Position numbers and translations under genes: made by a program. Under the pieces are notes generated by a model. It did no database searches, was not told where the DNA came from, and saw nothing but the letters and a program-made list of their open reading frames with translations. Below are positions 1-6,845 of a stretch of DNA of 10,430 bases, piece by piece; the stretch's first letter is position 1, and the number at the start of each line of letters is the position of its first letter. Source of the stretch: Saprospiraceae bacterium (GTDB lineage Bacteria; Bacteroidota; Bacteroidia; Chitinophagales; Saprospiraceae). The stretch covers positions 1 through 10,430 of the forward strand of contig JADJVK010000057.1 in NCBI GenBank assembly GCA_016710625.1, read 5' to 3'.

Positions 1-575
1 CGAATTGTAAATGAGTTGGCACAAAGAAGAGTTCAAGCTAATATCTATGACTACGGTATTCAAGGACATCAGTTTCTTATAGTCGAAATCAATAATCAAT
101 CATTTATTTTGATACAAGTTTGCGTCAATTTGTAACTAATGGATACATGGGCAATGAAGGCAACGGTCAAAGAATTAACGAGTTAAGAAATCGGCTTCCT
201 GGTATTAACCAGTTTATTATCGATATGAGAATAAGAGGGTTTGTCCCTTTTAACCAAGAAAATTTAAACTATTTTATTGAAATTGCAAATACGAGTAGTC
301 ACGAAAATAGTTTTGAATCTGATCAAGAAATAAATGAATCTCAATCAAGAGAACTTATAGCTAATCAGGAAGATATGATGTCTCGGTTAAATTTTAGAGG
401 CAGAGATTCGATTGATAATGGTAGTCACAGAAGGATAGTTCATAATTCATTAAATGAAAGTGACCTGACAAATAATGATAATAATCCCTTAAGTGAAGCC
501 GAAACTCTCCATCTTCATCAATGGATACTATATTTAATGATATACCAACTAATTCGGATGGGCAAACGCCATTAG
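1..575 (+). pseudogene. Effector/toxin-like protein, N-terminal part in this window (5' truncated, frameshifted)
   Basis: This is the upstream part of a gene that begins before the window. Frame 1 is open from base 1 and contains GHQFLIVEINNQSF. The text then continues in frame 3 as FDTSLRQFVTNGYMGN. Adding one T to the TTTT run at 107-110 joins the two into a smooth read, INNQSFIFDTSLRQF. That pattern (His, two hydrophobic strands, Asp, then RQF) resembles the His/Asp half of papain- or transglutaminase-like cysteine peptidase and toxin folds. The catalytic Cys would lie upstream of the window. After about residue 60 the protein becomes a polar Asn/Ser/Glu-rich linker. The frame is lost again between about 497 and 520, where one missing base would lead into the 521-1432 reading frame. 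The family assignment is inference from a short motif. A large multidomain polymorphic-toxin or contractile-injection effector is one possibility. Confidence 0.5.
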
Positions 576-691
576 ATCCTGATGAATTTGCATCACGACC
601 AACTTCACAGGTTACTTCAATGGATACTATATTCAATGATATGTCAACCACATCTGATGGACAAACTCCGTTAGATCCAAATCAATTTGCA
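521..691 (+). repeat. In-frame tandem duplication, 99-bp period
   Basis: Bases 521-591 and 620-690 are near copies offset by exactly 99 bp. Both encode MDTIFND, then an SDGQTPLDP core, then a QF/EF-A ending. The copies differ mostly at third positions and at a few residues, so the duplication is not brand new. It lies in the polar linker between the two domains. Confidence 0.85.
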
Positions 692-1432
692 GATTCTAAT
701 AGTGGAAATCCAGGTGCTATTAGAATGCCAAACAGGAGTGATTTAAGTGATAGAAGACAACACGTAGAGCCCACCAGAGAATATAGAGATTTTGAATGTC
801 ATCTTGTTAATGGTTTAGGTGCAAGAATGGGTAGTTCAGGTTTTGAAGGAAGTGGATTAGGAGCTCATAGATCAACAATTTCTACTCCAGATGGAGAAAG
901 AGAAGTTGTTGTGAAAATATGCCAAAATACTAGTGAATTTAGAGATATGTTAAATATGGAATTAGAATCAGCCAGAGTAGTATCAAATACAGGTTATGGT
1001 CCAGTTGTTTATGGGGAAATAGCTTTAGTTGAACCTGATCTAATTGGATTTGCAATGGGAATTGCCGAAGGTGGTTTTCCAGATTTTGCTGATTTGGACA
1101 CCTTTACCCCTGCTGAAAGACAACGTTATACAGAAGAAGCTGAAAGAAGTGCTTCCAATATTAGTTTTCTTACAATTGAAGACCTAAATGACTTTAGCAA
1201 TAGATTACTACGGTCAGGTTATTATTATGAAGGTGAAATACAAGGATTTGTTGATTCTCAAGGTCATTATAACCCAATAGACTTTCAAGCATTAACACCA
1301 TTATCAAATGAGGCAAATGAAAGAAGGGAACAAATTCAAGAACATGAAAGAAATATTAGTATAGAAAGAGATTTTTTAGCTGAAAATGCTTTTAATAATT
1401 TAAGACAAAGAACCACAGGCCATAAGGTATAA
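521..1432 (+). CDS. C-terminal kinase-like domain of the effector/toxin-like protein (303 aa open segment)
   Basis: This is probably the 3' part of the same gene as the preceding feature, not an independent protein. Its frame is closed just upstream by a TGA at 494-496, and the first ATG sits inside a repeat unit. Residues 1-60 hold two copies of a 33-residue unit starting MDTIFND. From about residue 88 there is a compact domain with features that look like a protein-kinase-type fold. These are a Gly-rich loop at 104-114, VVVKI with Lys132, acidic residues near 147-149, a hinge-like GFAMG at 176-180, GEIQ at 238-241 and PIDFQ with Asp254 in the DFG position. The usual HxD catalytic motif is not seen; Glu239 occupies about that place. 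The C-terminus (about 262-303) is charged and probably helical. No immunity gene is recognisable downstream. The kinase-like call is inference from motif order, and the substrate is unknown. Confidence 0.5.
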   Translation: MDTIFNDIPTNSDGQTPLDPDEFASRPTSQVTSMDTIFNDMSTTSDGQTPLDPNQFADSNSGNPGAIRMPNRSDLSDRRQHVEPTREYRDFECHLVNGLGARMGSSGFEGSGLGAHRSTISTPDGEREVVVKICQNTSEFRDMLNMELESARVVSNTGYGPVVYGEIALVEPDLIGFAMGIAEGGFPDFADLDTFTPAERQRYTEEAERSASNISFLTIEDLNDFSNRLLRSGYYYEGEIQGFVDSQGHYNPIDFQALTPLSNEANERREQIQEHERNISIERDFLAENAFNNLRQRTTGHKV

Positions 1433-1536
1433 AAAATACATCAAATCCTCCCCCAACCACACACCCAAACCTACCAACTATACACCTCAAGTTTTAAGTC
1501 GTTATTAGAGTTCGTTTTTTTGTATAAAAAAATCAA
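1428..1536. other. Intergenic stretch with a G-free, C-rich strand
   Basis: The plus strand has no G between 1428 and 1490 and carries several C runs (1447-1448, 1450-1454, 1457-1458, 1464-1466, 1470-1471, 1474-1475, 1485-1486). The minus strand is therefore unusually G-rich for this AT-rich window. No gene is visible here, and no clear terminator for the upstream gene was found. Confidence 0.6.
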
Positions 1537-2720
1537 ATGAAAACAAATTTCTTTTTATCTTCTTGCCGTAAATGCTTTTTTTTTTTACGGCTTGAACTCG
1601 AAGACGAACAGAAAGCTCCTGCGGGTTCTACACTAACAATCAACACAACTTCCGAAATTCCAACCGGTGACTGGCTGATAGAGGTGTAGATGTTGACTAT
1701 CTTGTAAAAATAAATGTCCATTTTCGGGTGGGAAAGTAGTAACTATCGGAAAAGCTGTTACTATAGAATTTGAGGGGACAAATTCTGGATTCACTGTTTC
1801 TGGCTCTTCCGTTTTAAAATGATGGAACTCAAAACGAAACCCATTCTATTGAAAGGTCAAAGCCCCGTAAAAGGTAACTGGAAAGGTATTGTTTTGGAGT
1901 CGGCTCATCCTGATAATATTTGGGAATATGTAACTATTTCTGATGCAGGAAGTGTTAAGGCAAGTATTTATATTAACGGAACGGCACTCAAACCTTCCCT
2001 TAAAAATTGTATCATCACCAATTCAGCAAATCATGGGATCTTTCTTAAATAATAATAAAATTGAATTTTTGAGCTTTTAATTAATTCAGTTTCAAATTGT
2101 ACCTAATGCTCCCATTTACATTTATCCTCAAAGTATTTTTCTCTTGGAACAGAAATAAATTCTCCAAACAATACTTATGCATTTATCCAAGTACCAAATA
2201 GTACAATGACAACCCCTACTGTTTGGAATAAAATGGATGTCCCTTATCGTGTTAGTGATATAGAAACTTCTTCAAAACTTGAAATCAAACCCGGTACATC
2301 CATTGAATTTAATCCAACAGGTGGACTTTATATTGGCGATAAAGTTTTAGAGAAAAGTACAGGAATTATTGTTGCCAATGGGACATCAAATGAACCCATT
2401 GTTTTTCAAAGGATGGTCAGATAATTTGTAGGTCAATGGGCTGGTGTCGTATTCAAGTAGCAAATGTTGAAAACAGCATTAAATATTGTTCCATTTTGGT
2501 GCAGGCTCCCAAATGTGTTCCTTGCAGGAAACATACAAAGTTGCATTGAAAATTGGCAAAGAAAATAATTGTACAGATATTGCAAAATAGAGGTACATAC
2601 CAAAATATAACCATCAAAAATTCAGGTGGTTATGGGGTCGCCTATAGAATTTCAGATGCACCAACAGTTAATGGTTTTCAATATGCTAATAATACATTAG
2701 CTAATGTGTTCAACTTTTGA
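1537..2720 (+). pseudogene. Right-handed beta-helix lipoprotein-like gene, multiply frameshifted
   Basis: Fragments in all three forward frames read in order as one protein. It starts at ATG 1537 (MKTNFFLSS). A hydrophobic stretch follows, and TAC-ELEDEQKAPAGS can be restored across the T run at 1576-1586, giving a plausible lipobox. Next come DVDYLVK, GGKVVTIGKAVTIEFEG and PILLKGQSPVKGNWKGI. The 1819-2052 segment has WEYVTISDAG and SLKNCIITNSANHGIFL. The 2206-2424 segment has LEIKPGTSIEF and NEPIVF. The last part has WAGVVF and ITIKNSGGYGVAY, ending at TGA 2718-2720. The recurring 'xGTxIEF', 'ITxxG', 'GxWxGIxF', 'xxxIxNxxGxGI' steps are typical of Bacteroidota parallel beta-helix surface lipoproteins. 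At least seven or eight indels are needed over 1.2 kb, more than in any other gene here, so real decay is possible. The ligand or role is unknown. Confidence 0.65.
1565..1591. other. Perfect 8-bp hairpin at the start of the beta-helix gene
   Basis: GCCGTAAA (1565-1572) and TTTACGGC (1584-1591) are exact inverted repeats around an 11-nt loop rich in T. The structure lies inside the signal-sequence region of the broken beta-helix gene. It has no U tract after it on the plus strand, so it is not a clear terminator. Confidence 0.45.
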
Positions 2721-2734
2721 TTTCATTATGTGTA

Positions 2735-2766
2735 AAGGAGAGTATTCAAGAATGAGTACTCTCTTT
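2735..2766. terminator. Stem-loop between convergent genes
   Basis: The perfect arms GAGAGTA (2738-2744) and TACTCTC (2757-2763) extend outward to 2735/2766 through one G-U pair. They also extend inward by about three pairs, leaving a 6-nt AAGAAT loop. The stem lies 14 bases after the beta-helix stop and before the end of the convergent minus-strand gene, so it can serve both sides. The T tract is weak (TCTTTCT). Confidence 0.6.
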
Positions 2767-2807
2767 CTGGGTTTAATAAAAAATAGACTTTTAAACAATT
2801 AATAAAA

Positions 2808-3731
2808 TTACTTCCCAACAATGAATTTTCGATTAATTTTCAGACTTTCTTTGTTGAACTCTATGATATAAACACCTGCTAATAAATTGCTTACAGCTAT
2901 TTGGTCGTTGATGACCATTCCTTGAGATAACTTTTGCCCCAATAGGTTATAAATGGAATATTGCAAGTCATTAATTTCTGTTTTGATATAAATGTAATCA
3001 GAGGTGGGGTTAGGAAAAATTACCAAATCATCAAATTGTGTATTATTGTTTACTTCAGAAATGACAGAATATTCACAACTGTTCGGAGGCTCAGCGGAGG
3101 AACATAGGAAATTGCCAATATTATTATTCAGATAATACAAAGTATCATTTTTGGAATTGCATTTTAGCATAAAAATATTATCGGAAACAGATAGAAAAGG
3201 TGTCAGAAAACCAAATGAGCTGCCAATTCCTTCTATCCAAGTTTCATCCGTATGATAGGAGCCGTTAGCATTGAATTTGAAAATTTTTCTATTTACGCCA
3301 TTATATATTTTATTCGAAACACTATCAACTTTCAACTTAATCGGGTTCGGATAATTGAGCCCCATTCCAACCACAGTTACATAGTCGCCTACTTTTAGAT
3401 TGAAATCATAAAGCAAATTTTCCTTTATTTCGTCCTTAGGGAGGCAATACACTTTTTTATCTTGTTCCCGAATGGCACAAGTATATTTTGCGGTTTTCCA
3501 GTCAAATGAGGATGAGGTGTCTCTATAGACTTTTTTATAGGAAATGCTATTGATTATCGTATCACCAAACATCATTTCTTTTCTAATCAATTTAGATTCA
3601 ATGGGTCCAAAACGAAAACAATCGATACTCGTCCATATCGATTTATTTGAAATAACGGATTGGTAACTTTGGGCTTGAGTGCCACAAATGCACCAAATAA
3701 TGATTGATAATATTGTAAAATACTTTTTCAT
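2808..3731 (-). CDS. Secreted protein of unknown function with T9SS type A sorting domain
   Basis: The protein is 307 aa from the chosen start. An in-frame ATG exists upstream at 3818, but the ATG at 3731 gives a textbook signal peptide (MKKYFTILSIIIWCICGTQAQ) right at the N-terminus, preceded by an A-rich leader, so 3731 is preferred. The middle (about residues 25-230) has alternating hydrophobic and polar strands and no recognised catalytic motif. The last 70 or so residues are a clear T9SS type A C-terminal domain: VIFPNPTSDYIYI, YNLLGQKL, then LLAGVYIIEF and a basic end. In this family the domain directs export across the outer membrane by the por secretion system and is normally removed, leaving the protein on the cell surface or released. 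The gene is divergent from the esterase at 3868. No specific function can be assigned. Confidence 0.85.
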   Translation of the reverse strand: MKKYFTILSIIIWCICGTQAQSYQSVISNKSIWTSIDCFRFGPIESKLIRKEMMFGDTIINSISYKKVYRDTSSSFDWKTAKYTCAIREQDKKVYCLPKDEIKENLLYDFNLKVGDYVTVVGMGLNYPNPIKLKVDSVSNKIYNGVNRKIFKFNANGSYHTDETWIEGIGSSFGFLTPFLSVSDNIFMLKCNSKNDTLYYLNNNIGNFLCSSAEPPNSCEYSVISEVNNNTQFDDLVIFPNPTSDYIYIKTEINDLQYSIYNLLGQKLSQGMVINDQIAVSNLLAGVYIIEFNKESLKINRKFIVGK

Positions 3732-3822
3732 TTTTTGATTTTGATTATTAGACATACTAATTAGTGGTTTTGGTTGGGAAAATAACAATTTTTTTAAGTC
3801 ACTAATTAAACTTTTCACGTTT

Positions 3823-3851
3823 TTGAAATTCTATTGTTATAATTATTTTTG
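3823..3851 (+). promoter_or_regulatory. Candidate Bacteroidota promoter for the esterase lipoprotein
   Basis: TATTTTTG at 3844-3851 is an exact TAnnTTTG -7 element. A TTG at 3823-3825 lies 18 bases upstream as a possible -33 element. The esterase ATG is only 16 bases after the -7 element, so the leader would be very short. Confidence 0.45.
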
Positions 3852-3867
3852 AAAAAAAATTTGTTGT

Positions 3868-4803
3868 ATGCTTAGATTCTACTTTTATTGTTTCTGCTTT
3901 TTAATCCTTGTTAGTTGCTCCAAAAATAGTAATAATGATAATCAATATTTGAAAGGAAAAAATGTATTAACTACCAAAATTGATGGAGATAATCGTCAAT
4001 ACATAGTTCAATTGCCATCCAATTATGATCCAAAAAACAAATACCCAGCTGTGATGATGCTTCATGGGTCGAGTGGAAATGGAGAAAAATTTTGGAATAT
4101 TTCTGGCTGGAAAGAAGTGGGCGATACTGCAAATATCATTACAGTTTATCCTTCTTCTTGGGAATATTGTATTATCGAAACGAATGGAACATTGAAAACG
4201 ACAAAATGGAATGCAAGTGGTTCTTTCGGCTACTGTCCTGGGGAAGTGCCAAGGGATGATGAAAAGTTTTTCTCAGTTATAATTGATGAAATTACTACAA
4301 AATTCTCGGTTGATCCAAAAAGAATCTATTTAGTAGGGTTTTCGAATGGAGGAAGTATGGCATCAAAATGTATGGTGACAATGAGTGATAAATTTGCAGC
4401 AATTTGCTCCAATGCAGGCTCCTTAAAGTCCGACACAGTCTATAATCATAAAAGGAAAATTCCTTTTTTGTTACAAGTTGGTAATGAAGATGACAATATT
4501 ATTACTTTAAACAATAATCAACCTTTGCCAATGAATTTCAATCAAGTATATAAAATTGCTGATATTCAAGCATCCATAACAACTATTCTTAACTCTTTGG
4601 GTTTGGGAAATTCTTTTTCTGTTTCTGGAGACCCCAACAATGTCATAACTGCCAGTTACAACTCGACTAGTGGAATTCCAGATAATGTGTTTTTATATCG
4701 GATTGTAAAAGGGCTAAAACATCAATATCCAAATGGGTCGAACCATCCAATGTATGGTGCAGCAGAACAGTGGAATTGGATGAAAAACTATAAACTACCT
4801 TAA
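3868..4803 (+). CDS. Alpha/beta-hydrolase lipoprotein, PHB depolymerase/feruloyl esterase-like
   Basis: The 311-aa protein has a short lipoprotein signal with lipobox LVSC (lipid-bearing Cys17) followed by an Asn/Ser-rich tether. It is therefore probably anchored to the outer or inner membrane facing the periplasm or outside. The hydrolase fold starts at about residue 44. PAVMMLHGSSG (60-70) is the oxyanion strand and loop, and GFSNGG with nucleophile Ser159 is the nucleophile elbow. Asp208 or Asp209 in QVGNEDDN is the likely acid. His285 in GLKHQYPNG corresponds to the family's G-x-x-H-x-W/Y-P signature. This arrangement is typical of the LpqC/polyhydroxybutyrate depolymerase and feruloyl/acetyl-xylan esterase group, which hydrolyse ester bonds in polyesters or plant polysaccharide side chains. 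The true substrate cannot be read from the sequence, and there are no carbohydrate-utilisation neighbours to guide it. The frame is intact throughout. Confidence 0.85.
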   Translation: MLRFYFYCFCFLILVSCSKNSNNDNQYLKGKNVLTTKIDGDNRQYIVQLPSNYDPKNKYPAVMMLHGSSGNGEKFWNISGWKEVGDTANIITVYPSSWEYCIIETNGTLKTTKWNASGSFGYCPGEVPRDDEKFFSVIIDEITTKFSVDPKRIYLVGFSNGGSMASKCMVTMSDKFAAICSNAGSLKSDTVYNHKRKIPFLLQVGNEDDNIITLNNNQPLPMNFNQVYKIADIQASITTILNSLGLGNSFSVSGDPNNVITASYNSTSGIPDNVFLYRIVKGLKHQYPNGSNHPMYGAAEQWNWMKNYKLP

Positions 4804-4807
4804 CACT

Positions 4808-4860
4808 TTCAATCTAATTGAATTTTTGAAGGGTAATGTTTTATATTTGTTTTTCAAATA
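4808..4860 (+). promoter_or_regulatory. Candidate promoter and paired operator dyads for the Crp/Fnr gene
   Basis: TATATTTG (4842-4849) matches TAnnTTTG exactly, and TTG at 4818-4820 sits 21 bases upstream. Two perfect inverted repeats overlap these elements. TTCAAT-CTA-ATTGAA (4808-4822) covers the -33, and TATTTG-TTTTT-CAAATA (4844-4860) covers the -7 and the start region. Such placement is what an autoregulatory or repressive site would look like. Regulation itself is inference. Confidence 0.45.
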
Positions 4861-4868
4861 AATAATTC

Positions 4869-5501
4869 ATGCATACCATTAAGTCGGTTTTTCCCAAATT
4901 CAATCATAATCTTATTGAAGAAATAGAATCTAATGCTACTATTCATCAATATAAAGCTGGTGATGTCATTATTAGATCGGGTCAATATATCAAAAGTACT
5001 GTTTTAGTTACGAAAGGGAAAATAAAAGTATATAGAGAAGATGACGATGGGGGAGAGTTTTTTATGTATTATTTATTACCTGGTCAGGCTTGTGCAATAT
5101 CAATGATTTGTGCAACAAAATCAGAAAAAAGCCAGATAACTGCTAAGGTGGTAGAAGACTCCGAATTAATAATGGTGCCTTTGGCAATGATGGATTCTTG
5201 GATGATGAAGCACCGAAGTTGGTACGAATTTGTCATCGATACCTATCGAAATCGCTTTGAAGAAATCTTAGTAGTGATTGATAGTATTGCTTTTCGAGCA
5301 ATGGATGAACGATTAGAATTTTATTTGAAAAGACAAAGTGAGGCTTGTGGGTGCAATGATTTGAAAATGTCGCATCAAGATATTGCAAATGACTTAAATA
5401 CATCAAGAGAAGTGATTTCAAGGTTGTTGAAAAAAATGGAACAGCGAGAAATGATAAAACTCCATCGAAGTCATATTGAAATCTGCAAACTCAGAAGTTA
5501 G
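4869..5501 (+). CDS. Crp/Fnr-family transcriptional regulator, probable sulfur- or redox-responsive
   Basis: The 210-aa protein is the normal length for the family. Residues about 10-110 form the cyclic-nucleotide-binding-type jelly roll (YKAGDVIIRSGQ, TKGKIKVYRED, FFMYYLLPGQ). A long dimerisation helix follows (about 115-155). A winged helix-turn-helix comes last, with MSHQDIANDLNTSREVISRLL at 167-187 as the DNA-reading helices. The arginine/glutamate pair typical of cAMP binding is not evident, so cAMP is unlikely to be the effector. Cys75 and Cys81 lie just after the jelly-roll PGQ turn, Cys160 and Cys162 form a CxC just before the DNA-binding domain, and Cys206 is near the end. This is not the N-terminal four-Cys iron-sulfur arrangement of classical FNR. 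Standing first in front of TauE, thioredoxin and persulfide dioxygenase genes, it probably controls them. The sensing chemistry is inference. Confidence 0.88.
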   Translation: MHTIKSVFPKFNHNLIEEIESNATIHQYKAGDVIIRSGQYIKSTVLVTKGKIKVYREDDDGGEFFMYYLLPGQACAISMICATKSEKSQITAKVVEDSELIMVPLAMMDSWMMKHRSWYEFVIDTYRNRFEEILVVIDSIAFRAMDERLEFYLKRQSEACGCNDLKMSHQDIANDLNTSREVISRLLKKMEQREMIKLHRSHIEICKLRS

Positions 5502-5558
5502 TGACTATTATTACAATTAAACTGCTAAATATTATTCACTTTTGTAAAAATCATTGAA

Positions 5559-6344
5559 ATGGAAATTGTTGGATATGTTTTAGCAATCTTAATTGGAGTC
5601 ACTTTGGGGCTCATTGGCGGCGGGGGCAGCATCCTTACCGTTCCGATTTTAGTGTACCTATTTGGCATGAAACCTGAGATGGCGACTAGCTACTCTCTTT
5701 TCATTGTTGGCATTACTGCCTTATTTGGAACCTATCGACACTATATTATTGGAAATTTGAATGTGAAAATCGCCCTAACTTTTGCCATTCCATCTGTACT
5801 TTCCTTGCTTTTAGTTCGAAAATTTTTACTTCCAATTGTTCCTGATATTTTATTTTTTATAAATGATTATGTCATTACGAAGCAAAACTTAATCATGATT
5901 ATTTTTTCTTTTTTGATGATATCAGCTTCATTTTCAATGATCAAATCCAGTAAGAGTGAATCAAAATTTGAAAAAATTAATTATAAAAACCTTTTCTTAA
6001 TAGGAATTTTAGTGGGTTTTGTCACAGGATTTTTAGGGGCAGGTGGCGGTTTCCTAATCATCCCAGCCTTAATTTATTTTGCTGGGCTACACATGAAGCA
6101 AGCCGTTGGCACTTCTTTGTTTATTATATTTATCAATTCTATGATCGGTTTTCTAGGCGATGTGATTCACGGTTATTCCTTTAATTATGTGTTATTATTG
6201 TCCATTACTTCCATTGCATTAGTCGGAATGTTCATTGGTACTCAATTGTCTAAACGAATAGAAGGAGGAAAATTGAAACCTGCCTTTGGGTGGTTTGTGT
6301 TAGTGATGGGCATTTATATTATATTGAAAGAATTATTCAAATAA
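5559..6344 (+). CDS. TauE/SafE-family sulfite/organosulfonate exporter
   Basis: The 261-aa integral membrane protein has about eight hydrophobic segments and the two-fold repeat typical of the TauE/SafE (DUF81) family. The first half opens with the glycine-rich IGGGGSILTVPILVYLFG followed by a TSYSLF stretch. The second half repeats this as GAGGGFLIIPALIYFAG followed by VGTSLFII. Family members move sulfite, sulfoacetate or related sulfur anions out of the cytoplasm. The ATG at 5559 is 57 bases after the regulator stop. No strong promoter is visible in that gap: CACTTTTG at 5537-5544 differs from TAnnTTTG in its first base. Co-transcription with the regulator is therefore plausible. In this context it most likely exports sulfite made by the downstream persulfide dioxygenase. 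The substrate is inferred from the neighbours. Confidence 0.85.
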   Translation: MEIVGYVLAILIGVTLGLIGGGGSILTVPILVYLFGMKPEMATSYSLFIVGITALFGTYRHYIIGNLNVKIALTFAIPSVLSLLLVRKFLLPIVPDILFFINDYVITKQNLIMIIFSFLMISASFSMIKSSKSESKFEKINYKNLFLIGILVGFVTGFLGAGGGFLIIPALIYFAGLHMKQAVGTSLFIIFINSMIGFLGDVIHGYSFNYVLLLSITSIALVGMFIGTQLSKRIEGGKLKPAFGWFVLVMGIYIILKELFK

Positions 6345-6543
6345 TTTTCTTGCCTTGTAATTTCCCTAATATCAATATATTATATTTTTATTTTCGAATA
6401 TTTTAATATTTTTTTTGTTGTGTAATTTCAGTCACCAACTTTTATGTTTTTCTCCTGCATCTTTGTCCTGTTGTTGAATAAAATTTTAGCTAAGCATTGA
6501 AATGAATTGTTTTATTGCTTAGCTTTTTTAAAAGCTAAAAAAT
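6345..6543 (+). promoter_or_regulatory. Long AT-rich leader of the thioredoxin gene with overlapping hairpins
   Basis: This 199-base gap has no gene. A weak promoter candidate is TTG at 6418-6420 with TATGTTTT at 6443-6450 (one mismatch to TAnnTTTG). Just before the thioredoxin ATG are two hairpins that share bases. AGCTAAGCA (6488-6496) pairs perfectly with TGCTTAGCT (6516-6524). AGCTTTT (6521-6527) pairs perfectly with AAAAGCT (6530-6536). The first is followed by TTTTT and could act as a terminator or attenuator. The second lies against the translation start. Confidence 0.5.
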
Positions 6544-6837
6544 ATGAAATTTAGTGAAATTGTAAATAGTGACACTCCCGTTTTAGTGGATTTCTTTGCA
6601 GAGTGGTGTGGACCCTGCAAAATGATGGCACCTGTTTTAAATGATTTAAAAAATGATTTGTCCGATAAAATCAAAATCGTAAAAATTGATGTGGATAAAA
6701 ATCCAGCAATTTCTAATTCCCAGCAAATCAGAAGTGTACCGACATTAATGTTGTTCAAAAACGGAAAAATGTTGTGGAGAAAAAGTGGTGTTGCGACAAA
6801 AGTAGAATTAAAAAATATAATTGTTAATAATCAATAA
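6544..6837 (+). CDS. Thioredoxin
   Basis: The 97-aa protein has the full thioredoxin core: strand VLVDFFAEWCGPCKM with the redox pair Cys22/Cys25 (WCGPC), KIDVDKNP, and the cis-proline loop SVPT with Pro66. The end is LMLFKNGKMLWRKSG. It has no signal peptide, so it acts in the cytoplasm as a dithiol reductant. It is slightly shorter than standard thioredoxin 1 (about 105-110 aa), with a trimmed N-terminus. It ends 8 bases before the persulfide dioxygenase start, which implies one transcript. In this setting it probably reduces protein or rhodanese persulfides. Small thioredoxins are common beside Bacteroidota persulfide dioxygenases, but it could also be a general housekeeping reductant. Confidence 0.9.
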   Translation: MKFSEIVNSDTPVLVDFFAEWCGPCKMMAPVLNDLKNDLSDKIKIVKIDVDKNPAISNSQQIRSVPTLMLFKNGKMLWRKSGVATKVELKNIIVNNQ

Positions 6838-6845
6838 ATTCTAAT

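Noticed and set aside
394..651. Minus-strand open frame opposite the effector-like gene
   Set aside because: It is an antisense shadow of the coding repeat region; its own internal duplication simply mirrors the 99-bp repeat.
1533..1721. Minus-strand open frame with Ser and Lys runs
   Set aside because: It is low complexity produced by the T run and hairpin; the plus strand gives a sensible lipoprotein start here.
3732..3818. N-terminal extension of the T9SS protein (start at 3818)
   Set aside because: It would place 29 polar residues before a perfect signal peptide; the ATG at 3731 is far more likely.
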